Of a stretch of DNA of 64,000 nucleotides, positions 38,054 to 49,408 are shown one piece after another (the first letter of the stretch is position 1; every line of letters begins with the position of its first letter). The notes under the pieces were generated by a model. It was not told where the DNA came from. It saw only the letters and a list, made by a program, of their open reading frames with translations, and ran no database searches. The position numbers were made by a program, and so were the translations under genes. Source of the DNA: Aliiruegeria haliotis (GTDB lineage Bacteria > Pseudomonadota > Alphaproteobacteria > Rhodobacterales > Rhodobacteraceae); NCBI RefSeq assembly GCF_003003255.1, contig NZ_PVTD01000002.1, positions 496,001-560,000 on the forward strand, read 5' to 3'.

Positions 38054-38075
38054 CGCCCGGCCAACCGGCCGGGCG
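38054..38075 (-). terminator. Terminator of the LacI-linked sugar operon
   Basis: CGCCCGGCC and GGCCGGGCG pair perfectly around a 4-base loop, followed on the minus strand by a T-rich stretch (TTCTTCGTTGTT). It lies 38 bp after the binding-protein stop codon. Confidence 0.75.
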
Positions 38076-38112
38076 CTCCCCTTTCTGCACTGTCAGATCG
38101 AAATTCTGCCGA

Positions 38113-39063
38113 TCAGAACGGGCTGTCCGGATAGTAGAACTTCTCGGCGTTTTCCTGTGTGATCAGGACCGACCCGATGACGAACTTGCCGGACACCGGT
38201 GCATTGGATACGAAGTTCAGCGCCGTCATTTCGATGGCCGTGGCGGACATCGACGGCGGATAGGTCACGTTGGCCTTGATCGTCGGGTCACCATCGGCAA
38301 CGCGCTTGATCATTTCCTTCATGCCGGCGCCACCAAGCACCCACATCTCGTCCGTGCGGCCGGCTTCCTTCATCGCGCCCAGCACACCGATGGCCATGTC
38401 GTCATCAGACGCCCAGACGGCGTCGATTTCCGGGTACTTCGAGAGGAAGTCCTGCATCACGGTGAATGCGTCATCGCGGTTCCAGTTGCCGTGCTCCATC
38501 GCAAGGATCTCGATGCCGGAGCCTTCGATCGCGGCCTTGAAACCGTCAACACGTTCGTTGTCGATCGTGGTCGGGATGCCGCGCAGAACAACGATCTTGC
38601 CGCCATCGGGCATCATTTCCTTGAAGAACATGCCGGACGTGTAGCCGAAGCCGGGGTTGTCGCCCGCCACGTACAGATCTTCGATACCATCTTCGGACAG
38701 GCCACGGTCGATCACCGTCACCCATGCGCCGCTTTCCTTCACGCGCTTGACCGGGGCGGTCAGCGGCTCGGATTCGAAGGGCAGCACGACGAGCGCATCG
38801 ATATTACGGGTCGCCATCATGTCTTCGATGTCGTTGACCTGCTTGGCCGGATCAGAGGCCGTTGCCAGCACAAAATCCAGCTCGGGGTAGGTGGCTTCCA
38901 GCCGCTCGACGGTCGTCTTTGCGTGGAAGTTCATGCCACCGGCCCAGCCATGGGTCGCGGCCGGAATGGACACGCCGATCACGGTGGTGTCCGCAGCAAT
39001 CGCTACGCCTGCGGCCATCATGGTCGCAATCGCGGTGGCACCGAACAGATGCTTCATTTTCAT
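38113..39063 (-). CDS. Sugar ABC transporter substrate-binding protein (RbsB-like)
   Basis: 316 residues with a signal peptide (MKMKHLFGATAIATMMAAGVAIAADTT cut after AIA or nearby). Periplasmic binding protein type I, CUT2 class: ALVVLPFESEPLTAPVKRVKESG, VTVIDRGLSEDG, IDAVWASDDDMAIGVLGAMKEAGR. Last gene of a minus-strand operon with permease, ATPase, oxidoreductase and isomerase. The ligand is likely a sugar or polyol such as an inositol; not certain. Confidence 0.9.
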   Translation of the reverse strand: MKMKHLFGATAIATMMAAGVAIAADTTVIGVSIPAATHGWAGGMNFHAKTTVERLEATYPELDFVLATASDPAKQVNDIEDMMATRNIDALVVLPFESEPLTAPVKRVKESGAWVTVIDRGLSEDGIEDLYVAGDNPGFGYTSGMFFKEMMPDGGKIVVLRGIPTTIDNERVDGFKAAIEGSGIEILAMEHGNWNRDDAFTVMQDFLSKYPEIDAVWASDDDMAIGVLGAMKEAGRTDEMWVLGGAGMKEMIKRVADGDPTIKANVTYPPSMSATAIEMTALNFVSNAPVSGKFVIGSVLITQENAEKFYYPDSPF

Positions 39064-39113
39064 GGTCTCTCTCTCCCTTTTGCAGTTTGCCCCGCGACGG
39101 GGCGCTCTTCCCG

Positions 39114-40107
39114 TCAGCGGGATGACGTCCTGGCGCGCTGCAGCACGACAGCCAGAATGATGATCACGCCCTGGATCGCCCCGTTCAGGTAGGGGCTCAC
39201 AAGATCCGTGAGATTGAGGATATTGTCGATCAGGCCAAGGATCAGCACGCCGACCACCGTGCCCCAGACCCGGCCATAGCCGCCCGACAGCAAGGTGCCG
39301 CCGATGATCACGGCCGCGATGGTTTCCAGTTCCCACAACAGGCCGGTCGAGTTCGAGGCCGATCCGAGCCGCGGCACATAGAGAACCGAGGCCAGCCCGA
39401 CCAGAACACCGAGCACGATGTAGGTCATCAGCCGCACGTTCTTCACATGCACGGCCGAATAACGTGCGACCTGCTCGTTGGAGCCAATCGCTGCGCAGTG
39501 CCGGCCATAGGCGGTGTGGCGCATGGCTATCTCGCCCAGCACCGCCACCACCGCAAAGACGATGATAGGCCAGCGGATGCCGAACAACCCGCCGTAGTAG
39601 ACCGGCTCGTAGATGGACCCGAGCGAGAAGTTGAGCGAGATCGTCCCGCCATCAGCCATCCAGGTGACGAGGCTGCGGAAGATCACCATCATGCCCAGCG
39701 TCACGATGAAGGCCTCGATCCCCATTCGGGTGATCAGGATGCCGTTCAGCGCCCCCGCCGCGGCGCCCAGCATCAGGCCTACCCCCATACCGACAAGGAT
39801 CACGCCCCAGGTCGTGCCGAGCGCTGGGATCAGCCCGTTCATCACCATGATCATGATGCCGGCGATGAAGGCCGTCATGGAGCCGACCGACAGGTCCAGC
39901 CCGCCCGCGGTGATCACAAAGGTCATACCGACAGCCATGATGCCGATGAAGGCGGACCGCGACAGAACGTTGGTGATGTTCTTGGAGGCGAGGAAATCAG
40001 GGTTCAGCAGGTAGCCAATCACGACCAGCGCGATCAGCGCCAGGATCGGCCCAAGCGCCTGTATGTCGAATTTGAACCCGCCCTTGCCCGGGGCATTCGT
40101 GGTCGTC

Positions 40108-40115
<8 letters not shown>
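39114..40115 (-). CDS. Sugar ABC transporter permease (RbsC-like)
   Basis: 333 residues from MAETTTNAPGKGGF; of the two adjacent ATG codons the second has AAGGG at better spacing. About eight to ten membrane helices. The CUT2 permease motif AVGMTFVITAGGLDLSVGSM and 'LETIAAVIIGGTLLSGGYGRVWGTVVG' are present. Overlaps the ATPase gene by 8 bp. Confidence 0.92.
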
Positions 40116-41661
<1,546 letters not shown>

Positions 41662-41668
41662 GCGCGCC

Positions 41669-42814
41669 TCACGCCAGCTTGACCCAGGCCGCATCCCGAG
41701 CCGAGGAGCGGACACAGGCATCGACGAAAGAGACACCGGCCAGCCCGTCCTCGACGGTGGGGAAGACGACATCGGCCGGGACCGGGTCTCCGGCCATCTT
41801 CGCACGAATGGCCCTGGCGGCTTCCGTGTAGATGTTGGCGAAGCCCTCCAGGTAGCCCTCCGGGTGGCCACCGGGCGTGCGCGACACGCGGGCCGCGACA
41901 TCGCGGGCGCCAGCCCCACCGCGGGTCAGCAGCCGCTTGGGCTCGCCGAACGGCGTGAACCAGAGGTAGTTCGGGTCTTCCTGCGACCATTCCAGCCCGC
42001 CCTTGGTGCCATAGACCCGCAGCTTGAGTGCGTTCTCGTTGCCCGGGGCGACCTGGCTGCACCAGAGCATCCCCCGCGCGCCGCCCTTGTAGCGCAGCAT
42101 GACGTGACCGTTGTCATCCACACGCCGCCCATCGACAAAGCTCTGCAGGTCGGCAGACAGCATGTCCAGTTCCAACCCGGTCACGAAACCGGCGAGGTTG
42201 AAGGCATGGGTACCGATGTCGCCCGTTGAGCCCCCTGCCCCGGAACGTTCCGGATCCGTGCGCCACTCGGATTGCTTGTTCTGCCCGGATTGCTCTTCGG
42301 GCTCGGTGAGCCAATCCTGCGGATACTCTACCTGCACGACGCGCAACTCGCCCAACTCGCCGTTCGCAACCATCTCGCGGGCCTGACGGACCATCGGGTA
42401 GCCGGTGTAGTTGTGCGTCAGCACGAAGAGTGCGTCGCTCTCGTTCGCGATCTTCACCAGCTTGCGGGCGTCGGGAAGAGTGCTGGTCAGCGGCTTGTCG
42501 CAGATCACGTGGATGCCGCGCTTGAGGAATTCCCGCGCGGCCGGGTAATGCACGTGGTTCGGTGTGACGATGGCCACGGCATCGATGCCGCCCTTGATCC
42601 GGTTCTCCCGGATCGCCATTTCGCGGAAATCGCCATAGATCCGGTCGGGCGCAAGTCCAAGCGCCTCGCCGCTGGCCTTTGCCCGTTCCGGAGTGGAGGA
42701 CAAGGCCCCGGCGACCAGTTCGAATTCCCCGTCAATCCGGGAGGCGATGCGGTGCACCGCGCCGATGAAGGCGTCGTTGCCGCCGCCGACCATGCCAAGC
42801 TTCAACGGTGCCAT
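41669..42814 (-). CDS. Gfo/Idh/MocA-family oxidoreductase
   Basis: 381 residues. The N-terminal Rossmann motif LGMVGGGNDAFIGAVH binds NAD(P); the conserved EKP-like segment appears as ICDKPLTSTLPDARKL, with Lys in CDKP as the expected catalytic residue. The C-terminal half (TGDIGTHAFNLAGFVTGL) carries the usual GxHxxD-like His region. It should oxidise a sugar or inositol derivative imported by the adjacent transporter. Confidence 0.9.
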   Translation of the reverse strand: MAPLKLGMVGGGNDAFIGAVHRIASRIDGEFELVAGALSSTPERAKASGEALGLAPDRIYGDFREMAIRENRIKGGIDAVAIVTPNHVHYPAAREFLKRGIHVICDKPLTSTLPDARKLVKIANESDALFVLTHNYTGYPMVRQAREMVANGELGELRVVQVEYPQDWLTEPEEQSGQNKQSEWRTDPERSGAGGSTGDIGTHAFNLAGFVTGLELDMLSADLQSFVDGRRVDDNGHVMLRYKGGARGMLWCSQVAPGNENALKLRVYGTKGGLEWSQEDPNYLWFTPFGEPKRLLTRGGAGARDVAARVSRTPGGHPEGYLEGFANIYTEAARAIRAKMAGDPVPADVVFPTVEDGLAGVSFVDACVRSSARDAAWVKLA

Positions 42815-42816
42815 GT

Positions 42817-43869
42817 TCAGATCCCCAGCATTTTCTTGTTGCCTTCCTCGTCGGTCCCGCCGTCGGCGAAATCGTCAAAGGCTTTTTCGGTGACGCGGAT
42901 GATGTGATCCTTGACGAACTGCGCGCCTTCGCGCGCACCATCCTCAGGATGCTTCAGGCAGCATTCCCACTCGACCACGGCCCAGCCGTCGAAGTCGATG
43001 GCGGCCATCTTGGAGAAGATCGCGCCAAAATCGCACTGGCCATCGCCGAGGCTGCGGAAACGACCCGCGCGGTCGACCCAGCTCTGGTAACCGGAATAGA
43101 CACCTTGCCGGCCGGTCGGGTTGAACTCGGCGTCCTTGACGTGGAACATGCCGATCCGATCCTTGTAGATGTCGATATTGTCAAGATAATCAAGGCACTG
43201 CAGCACGTAGTGGCTGGGATCATAGAGCATCATCGCACGAGCGTGGTTGCCGACCCGCTCCAGGAACATCTCGTAGGTGACGCCGTCGTGCAGGTCCTCG
43301 CCCGGATGGATCTCGTAGCAGACATTCACACCGCAATCTTCTGCATGATCGAGGATCGGCTTCCAGCGCCGGGCCAGTTCGTCAAAAGCAGTTTCGACGA
43401 GGCCCGCAGGACGCTGTGGCCAGGGGTAGATGTAGGGCCAGGCCAGCGCGCCGGAGAACGTAGCATGGGCGCCGATGCCCATGTTGCGCGAGGCCGTCAG
43501 GGCCTTCTTGACCTGATCGACGGCCCATTCCTGCCGCGCCTTCGGGTTGCCACGCACTTCCGGGGCCGCAAAACCGTCGAATGCCGTGTCATAAGCAGGA
43601 TGCACGGCCACCAACTGGCCTTGAAGGTGGGTGGACAACTCCGTCACCTCGACACCGTTCTCGGCCGCCTTGCCCTTGAACTCGTCGCAGTAGTCCTTGC
43701 TTTCGGCGGCCTTGGCCAGGTCGATCAGCCGTCCGTCCCAGGAAGGAACCTGTACACCGATGTAGCCGCAATCGGCGGCCCATTTGGTGATGCTGTCCCA
43801 GGAATTGAACGGCGCCTCATCGCCGGCGAACTGCGCCAGGAATAGAGCCGGTCCCTTGATCGTCTTCAT
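42817..43869 (-). CDS. Sugar phosphate isomerase/epimerase (TIM barrel, AP-endonuclease-2-like)
   Basis: 350 residues from MKTIKGPALFLAQFAGDE. VCYEIHPGEDLHDG and YDPSHYVLQCLDYLDNI hold the metal-binding Glu, Asp and His of the xylose isomerase-like TIM barrel; MFHVKDAEFNPTG and WAVVEWECC follow. First gene of the operon, divergent from the LacI regulator. With the Gfo/Idh/MocA protein it probably forms a keto-sugar or inositol catabolic route. Confidence 0.9.
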   Translation of the reverse strand: MKTIKGPALFLAQFAGDEAPFNSWDSITKWAADCGYIGVQVPSWDGRLIDLAKAAESKDYCDEFKGKAAENGVEVTELSTHLQGQLVAVHPAYDTAFDGFAAPEVRGNPKARQEWAVDQVKKALTASRNMGIGAHATFSGALAWPYIYPWPQRPAGLVETAFDELARRWKPILDHAEDCGVNVCYEIHPGEDLHDGVTYEMFLERVGNHARAMMLYDPSHYVLQCLDYLDNIDIYKDRIGMFHVKDAEFNPTGRQGVYSGYQSWVDRAGRFRSLGDGQCDFGAIFSKMAAIDFDGWAVVEWECCLKHPEDGAREGAQFVKDHIIRVTEKAFDDFADGGTDEEGNKKMLGI

Positions 43870-43942
43870 CGCACAACCTCCTCGGCCGGGATGAGCGGCG
43901 CGCATGTCGCGCAGCCCTCCTCCGGCATTTGCGAATCGCAGA

Positions 43943-43988
43943 TGTAATCCTTTACATCGCGATCATACGAGGTATGTAATCGTTTACA
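43943..43988. promoter_or_regulatory. Two LacI-type operators
   Basis: TGTAATCCTTTACA (43943-43956) and TGTAATCGTTTACA (43975-43988) are two near-palindromic 14-mers, 32 bp apart centre to centre, in the divergent region between the isomerase and LacI-family genes. The TGTAA-N4-TTACA pattern is typical for LacI-family regulators. It likely represses both directions. Confidence 0.78.
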
Positions 43989-44055
43989 AGATCCAATTCT
44001 TGCAACTATTGTGCTGCCACCTTCGCGTGAGAGAAAAGGCGCAGGGATTTGAAAA

Positions 44056-45105
44056 ATGGGTGAAAACGGCGCTCGCGCGCCCTCGATTCGCGATGTTGCC
44101 CAGGCCGCGGGGGTCTCGACCGCCACGGTAAGCCGAACCTTGTCCAACCCCGACGTGGTAAGCGAAGGCACGCGGGAGGCCGTGTTCCGCGCAATTCGAG
44201 ACACCGGCTACATCGTGAATGTGGCGGCCCGCAACCTGCGCAAGCGCGAGACCGGCGCCATAGCCGTGCTGGTTCCGAATATCGCCAACCCGTTTTTCTC
44301 CCGCATCCTCTCCGGCATCGCCGAAGTGATGAGCGAGGCCGGCTACAACGTGCTGATCACCGACACAACGCCGATGTCGCTCGATGACCACCGCTTCCCG
44401 GAGTATTTCAGCCACAACCTGACCGACGGGCTGATTATTCTCGATGGCATGCTGAACAAGGACCTGCTTCTCAATCGGGGCGCACCGGAGGTACGGGCGC
44501 CGATGGTCTTTGCCTGCGAATGGATCGATGAGGTCCCGCGCCCCACGGTCACCGTGGACAATCACGAGGCCTGCGGCATCGCCGTCCGCCACCTGATCGA
44601 CCTCGGGCATCGCCGGATCGGCCATTTGGGCGGCCCTCCGGATAATGTGCTGTCGAAACACAGGATGCGCGGCGGCCGCGAGGCACTGCACACCAATGGG
44701 CTGCCCCACCGGCGCGACTGGGTCTACGAAGGTGATTTCACGCTGCGCTCCGGCGCGAAGATCGCAAACCAGTGGCTGGCGCAATCCGACAGGCCCACGG
44801 CCGTCTATTGCGCCAGCGACGAGATGGCGATGGGCTTCATCGCGGAGCTCAACCGCAAGGGGGTCCGCGTTCCGGACGAGGTTTCCGTGCTGGGCTTCGA
44901 CGACCTGGAGATTGCGGAGCATTTCGTGCCGCCCCTGACAACCGTGCACCAACCCCGCGTTGCCATCGGCCGCGCTGCCGCCCGGATGCTTCTTGAACGG
45001 ATGAACACGGATCCCCGGGAACGTGTTCTTGGCCCGGTCCCGAGGGTTGTGCTTCCCATCACTCTCGTGGAACGTGGCAGCACGGCTCCGCCCCCATCCT
45101 CCTGA
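44056..45105 (+). CDS. LacI-family transcriptional regulator
   Basis: 349 residues. The N-terminal LacI helix-turn-helix is APSIRDVAQAAGVSTATVSRTLSNPDVV, followed by the hinge and a periplasmic-binding-like effector domain (VLVPNIANPFFSRILSGI, HLIDLGHRRIGHLGGPP, YCASDEMAMGFIAEL). Likely controls the divergent sugar operon through the two palindromes upstream. Confidence 0.95.
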   Translation: MGENGARAPSIRDVAQAAGVSTATVSRTLSNPDVVSEGTREAVFRAIRDTGYIVNVAARNLRKRETGAIAVLVPNIANPFFSRILSGIAEVMSEAGYNVLITDTTPMSLDDHRFPEYFSHNLTDGLIILDGMLNKDLLLNRGAPEVRAPMVFACEWIDEVPRPTVTVDNHEACGIAVRHLIDLGHRRIGHLGGPPDNVLSKHRMRGGREALHTNGLPHRRDWVYEGDFTLRSGAKIANQWLAQSDRPTAVYCASDEMAMGFIAELNRKGVRVPDEVSVLGFDDLEIAEHFVPPLTTVHQPRVAIGRAAARMLLERMNTDPRERVLGPVPRVVLPITLVERGSTAPPPSS

Positions 45106-45121
45106 CCAGCCAGGCTATCCC

Positions 45122-46444
45122 ATGCGCGCCCCTGCCCTCCTTGCCTTCGTCCTGTTGCTTCCGTCACCGACCCCGGCGGCTGGCCCGCCACCTCCTGTGA
45201 CCGACGAGATGTACCGCCAGGTCAACCCGGCGCTGGTGGATGTGGGGCACCTGCTGTTCTGGGATCCCATTCTGTCCGGCAACCGCAACATTTCCTGCGC
45301 CACCTGCCACCACCCTCGCTTCGGCACGTCCGATGGCGTGTCGCTGTCGCTGGGTGAGGGCGGAACGGGCCTCGGACCCGATCGCGTTCCCGACCCGGAC
45401 AACATGCCGGAACAGCGCATCCCGCGGAACGCTCCGGCGCTGTTCAACCTCGGCGCGGAGGAGTTCACAACTCTGTTCCACGATGGCCGCATCCAGGCCG
45501 ATCCGAGCCAGCCCAACGGGATTCGCACGCCGCTGGACCAGGAAATGGTACGGGGTTTTTCCGGAATCCTGTCGGCGCAGACCATGTTCCCCGTGCTCAG
45601 CCAGGACGAAATGGCCGGGCACTATGGCGAGAACGAAGTGTCCAAGGCCATCCGATCGGGCCGCCTGACCGGCATAGGCGGCGCCTGGGACCTGATCGCG
45701 GCGCGGGTCCGCGCCATTCCGGACTACCAGCAGGCATTCGAAGCCGCCCTGCCCGAGGTCGCCGCCGGACGGCCGGTGGCCTTCACCGATATCTCCAATG
45801 CCATCGCCGATTTCATCACCGTCGAGTGGCGCTCCGATGACAGTGCCTTTGACAGGCACCTTCGGGGCGAGGCCGCCTTGCAGGATGCCGCGCTTGCTGG
45901 GATGGAGCTTTTCTATGGTGAGGCCGGATGCAGCACCTGCCACAGCGGCCCCTTCCTGACGGACCACGATTTTCACGCCATGGGGGTGCCTCAGTTCGGC
46001 CCCGGCAAGGCCGAGCGTTTCGAGAACCACGCGCGCGACGAAGGAAGGTTCCGTGTCACAGGACGGGAGGAGGACCGCTATGCCTTCCTGACACCAAGCC
46101 TGCGCAACGTCGCCAAGACCGCCCCATACGGCCACACCGGATCGCATCGGGACCTCGCGGCCTTCGTCGCTTTCCACGCCAACCCTGCGGCGGCCCAATC
46201 CGATTTCGACCGCAATCAGCCGGTTCTTCAGGACTTCGACGGAAAGCCGATCTGGTCGTCGCTTGATGACAAGGCCGAAGTCGGCAGGATTTCCACTACG
46301 CTGGACGCAATACCCGTGGATCTTTCGGCGGAAGACGTCTCCGCAATCGTCGCCTTCCTGAACAGCTTGACCGACGAGCAGAGCGTCAGCGGCCGCCTCG
46401 GCATTCCGAAGAGCGTTCCCAGCGGCCTTCCCATCGACCGCTGA
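45122..46444 (+). CDS. Di-haem cytochrome c peroxidase-family protein
   Basis: 440 residues with a signal peptide (MRAPALLAFVLLLPSPTPAAG). Two haem c sites: CATCH at 59-63 and CSTCH at 270-274. HMGVPQFG-like AMGVPQFGPGK and LRNVAKTAPYGHTGSHRDL follow. The MauG/CcpA superfamily includes H2O2 peroxidases and specialised oxidases; which one this is cannot be told. It faces the CRTAC1 gene with only 21 bp between the stops. Confidence 0.9.
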   Translation: MRAPALLAFVLLLPSPTPAAGPPPPVTDEMYRQVNPALVDVGHLLFWDPILSGNRNISCATCHHPRFGTSDGVSLSLGEGGTGLGPDRVPDPDNMPEQRIPRNAPALFNLGAEEFTTLFHDGRIQADPSQPNGIRTPLDQEMVRGFSGILSAQTMFPVLSQDEMAGHYGENEVSKAIRSGRLTGIGGAWDLIAARVRAIPDYQQAFEAALPEVAAGRPVAFTDISNAIADFITVEWRSDDSAFDRHLRGEAALQDAALAGMELFYGEAGCSTCHSGPFLTDHDFHAMGVPQFGPGKAERFENHARDEGRFRVTGREEDRYAFLTPSLRNVAKTAPYGHTGSHRDLAAFVAFHANPAAAQSDFDRNQPVLQDFDGKPIWSSLDDKAEVGRISTTLDAIPVDLSAEDVSAIVAFLNSLTDEQSVSGRLGIPKSVPSGLPIDR

Positions 46445-46465
46445 GCCAACAGGCGGCTCGGGGGG

Positions 46466-48025
46466 TCAGTTCCGGCGTATGATCCTGACATCGAGGCCGT
46501 GCTCCTCCTGCCGCCAGATCTCCACGGCATGGTTGGCCCCGACCGAAACCCACTCGCTCGCCTCGCCCTGAGGCCAGATCATGCGCAGTTCGACCGTCTC
46601 CGCCGCACCGAGGCCGAAGTGCTCGGCCAGCGCCACCCCGCTGACATGTCCACCGCCAACCGTGATTTCGCGCGCAACGACCGATCCATCGGGGCGGCGC
46701 AACTCGATCCACCCGCCGACGGCAAAGTCGTTCACCCCGACCTGGCGGGGCTGGACCGCGATCCAGTTTCCCGTAGCCTCGGTGACGTTGCGGTAGAGCT
46801 CCATTGGTGCCCTCCGATTGACCACGACAAGATCCAGACGCCCGTCGAGATCCAGGTCCGCAAGGGCCGCGCCACGCGATCTTTCGGTCGTCGCCACGCC
46901 GGCCTCGACCGAACGCTCCTCGAAGGTGCCATCCGCCCGCTGCAACAACAGGTTGTTGGGATCGTTTATCGCGTTGCTTGGCATCTGGTCGACATTGCCC
47001 TTCGCGATGAACAGGTCGTCGCGCCCATCGTTGTTCAGATCCCCGAAGGTCGCCGTCCAACCGGTGGAGGGGCGCCCGTCGTCACCGATATGCGGCCGCT
47101 GTGCAAAGGTGCCGATGGAATAGGGTGCCGGAACATACCCGGTCTCCCCTTCCGTCAGAAGGGTGAGTTGATCGGCCATCGACGTCAGGACGAGATCCGG
47201 CCGCCCGTCCCCGTTCAGATCCCGGCTGGCAATGCCCATGCCCCAGATCGAGAACCGTTTCCAGCCGTCATCGGGGCCGAGAAGAACCGGCGGACGCTCC
47301 ATGCGCCACATCTGCTCCTCGCCACCGCGCACATAGTAGTGGCGGTCGTTCGACACCCGAAGGTCGGCACGACCCGACCGGGTCCAATCGGAAAACAACA
47401 TCGAGAGGGCACAATGCCCAGGCTCAAGCAGCGTCGGGGTCCCGTAGGCGCGCCCGTCCGGACGGTGCAACTCGTTGACATCACAGGCCTCGAACGGGCC
47501 GTCGGGATCGCTGCGGTCGACGTAGTTTCCGATCGCCAGTGTCGGGATCCGCTGCCCTGCTTCCCAGGTGGCGGAGAAGGCCGTGGACCAGCGATCGCCC
47601 GCATCGAAGCCAGCCGCCCGGGTCGCATCCTCGAAACGGCAATCGCCCCGTCCCTGCAGGAGCACGTTCGGCCCGACACGCAGAACCGCCAGATCGAGCA
47701 GCCCGTCATCGTTGATGTCCACCGGATAGGCCCCGGTCACACCCGTCAACGCCGGCAGACCGCCAGTTTCGGCAAAGTCGAAACCTTGCTGTCCCTCGGT
47801 GCGATTGACGAACAGCCGCGCGGTCCCCTCGCCTCCTGCCACGAAGATGTCCGGGCGCTGATCGAGATTGCAGTCGAAGACAGCCACACCGCCGCCGACG
47901 AAGTGCTCCCAGCCGCCGCTGTAGACATGCTCGACCGGCAATGCGGCACTCTCGTCGGCGAAACGGACATCCTGCGCCGCCAGCGGCCCAGCGAGAAATA
48001 CCGTCACCACGCATAGCGATCTCAT
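46466..48025 (-). CDS. CRTAC1/ASPIC-UnbV FG-GAP repeat protein, exported
   Basis: 519 residues with a signal peptide (MRSLCVVTVFLAGPLAAQD). FG-GAP/VCBS calcium-binding loops occur at least five times (DCNLDQRPDIF, DINDDGLLDLAV, DLNGDGRPDLVL, DLNNDGRDDLFI, DLDLDGRLDLVV), giving a beta-propeller. The ASPIC/UnbV C-terminal domain (GHVSGVALAEHFGLGAAE) ends the protein. Function unknown. It overlaps the ROK regulator stop by ATGA, so the two are made from one transcript. Confidence 0.88.
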   Translation of the reverse strand: MRSLCVVTVFLAGPLAAQDVRFADESAALPVEHVYSGGWEHFVGGGVAVFDCNLDQRPDIFVAGGEGTARLFVNRTEGQQGFDFAETGGLPALTGVTGAYPVDINDDGLLDLAVLRVGPNVLLQGRGDCRFEDATRAAGFDAGDRWSTAFSATWEAGQRIPTLAIGNYVDRSDPDGPFEACDVNELHRPDGRAYGTPTLLEPGHCALSMLFSDWTRSGRADLRVSNDRHYYVRGGEEQMWRMERPPVLLGPDDGWKRFSIWGMGIASRDLNGDGRPDLVLTSMADQLTLLTEGETGYVPAPYSIGTFAQRPHIGDDGRPSTGWTATFGDLNNDGRDDLFIAKGNVDQMPSNAINDPNNLLLQRADGTFEERSVEAGVATTERSRGAALADLDLDGRLDLVVVNRRAPMELYRNVTEATGNWIAVQPRQVGVNDFAVGGWIELRRPDGSVVAREITVGGGHVSGVALAEHFGLGAAETVELRMIWPQGEASEWVSVGANHAVEIWRQEEHGLDVRIIRRN

Positions 48026-49278
48026 TCGACCACCTCGGCGGACGTCCTTGCGTCCGTCACGGCAGAGAGCGCCAGCGTCGCCGCCCCACGCGCCCAGACC
48101 AGGTCGCCCCAGGCGTTGATTTCCACCCGTGGCAATTTGCGCCCCTTGTTCAACGTCAATTCCCGCACCTCTTTCAGCACATCCTCAGCATAGAGGTAGT
48201 CGTATCTCATCCTCGCTCCCGACAGGATCACCAATGATGGATCGAACAGGTTGATCACATTCGCGAGGCCTGCCGCCAGAAACCGCCCCGCGCGACGGAA
48301 GATGGTGCGCGCGGCCTCGTTGCCGGCCTTGGCCTGATCGTAGAGGCTTTCAAGAATGACCTGCGCCGAGCCGGATTCGGTGCGATGAAGATCAAGCGCC
48401 ACGGAGGCCTCCCGCACCAGCGCATAGTCGGAGACATAGGCCTCCAGACAACCGCGTTGCCCGCATCGGCAAAGCGCGCCGTCGAGCTGCACCTTTGTGT
48501 GACCAAGCTCCATGCCGACCGAGTTTGCCCCTCGATACAGCCGGTGGTTCATCACAAGCCCCATCCCGACCCCGTATTCCTGCGTCACCACGGCGAAATC
48601 CGGCAGCCTCCGCCCCGCACCGTACCAAAGCTCCGCGAGTGTCAGCACGTTGGCGTCGTTGTCCACCTGGACGGGCAGCCCCATCCGCTCGGACATCATC
48701 CGCGCGATCGGGATTTCGAGCCCGCGCAGGATCGGCGACCAAAGGATCAGACCGCGGAAATGGTCCACGATCCCGGGAAGTCCCAATCCGACCGCGGAGA
48801 TGGCCGACCGGTCCATGCCGGCCTCGGCCAGCATCCGGGTCAGCAATTCGTCGGCCTCCTCGACGAGCAGATCCACCTCCGTGCGCAGGCTGGGACGATG
48901 CAGCCGCGCCTCCGCCACCGGACGACCGGCAAAGTCGATGATCACACCGGTGTGCACGAGATCGCTGAGCTTGATCCCGACCACGTATCCCGCTTCGGGG
49001 CGGACGGCGAGCGCCACTGGCGGGCGGCCACGACTTCCGGGATCGCGCGGCGCCTCGACCTCCTTGAGCAACCCGCCCGCGATCAGGTCGGACACGATCG
49101 TGGTTACCGAGGCTGGCGACACGCTGAGATGCTTGGCCACATCGATTCGCGAAATCTGCCCGTGCGAGCGCACGCATTCGAAGATCTGCTGCCGGAGTGG
49201 CGGCACCGTGGAATCGTGTGCTGGCAAGATCGGGCCACACCCCGCCTGCAAGAGCGCGCTTGCCCCGCTTTCGTCCAT
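48022..49278 (-). CDS. xylR: ROK-family transcriptional regulator (XylR-like)
   Basis: 418 residues if started at MDESGASALLQAG; the frame is open to 49395 and several Met codons lie between, so the start is uncertain. An N-terminal winged helix (ISRIDVAKHLSVSPASVTTIVSDL) precedes the ROK domain (VGIKLSDLVHTGVIIDF, VVTQEYGVGMGLVM, GHTKVQLDGALCRCGQRGCLEAY with the ROK zinc site CGQRGC). It diverges from xylFHGBA and likely represses it in absence of xylose. Confidence 0.88.
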   Translation of the reverse strand: MDESGASALLQAGCGPILPAHDSTVPPLRQQIFECVRSHGQISRIDVAKHLSVSPASVTTIVSDLIAGGLLKEVEAPRDPGSRGRPPVALAVRPEAGYVVGIKLSDLVHTGVIIDFAGRPVAEARLHRPSLRTEVDLLVEEADELLTRMLAEAGMDRSAISAVGLGLPGIVDHFRGLILWSPILRGLEIPIARMMSERMGLPVQVDNDANVLTLAELWYGAGRRLPDFAVVTQEYGVGMGLVMNHRLYRGANSVGMELGHTKVQLDGALCRCGQRGCLEAYVSDYALVREASVALDLHRTESGSAQVILESLYDQAKAGNEAARTIFRRAGRFLAAGLANVINLFDPSLVILSGARMRYDYLYAEDVLKEVRELTLNKGRKLPRVEINAWGDLVWARGAATLALSAVTDARTSAEVVE

Positions 49279-49408
49279 TCCCGCCTGCATCATTCTTTCA
49301 ATCATCCAATTAATGAACATTCTGCGCCGCAGAAAGATCCGAGAAACCTGCAGCAAGGCCACAATTTTCGGCGACATCTCCGCGCATCGCTGCATTCCTG
49401 ACCGATTT

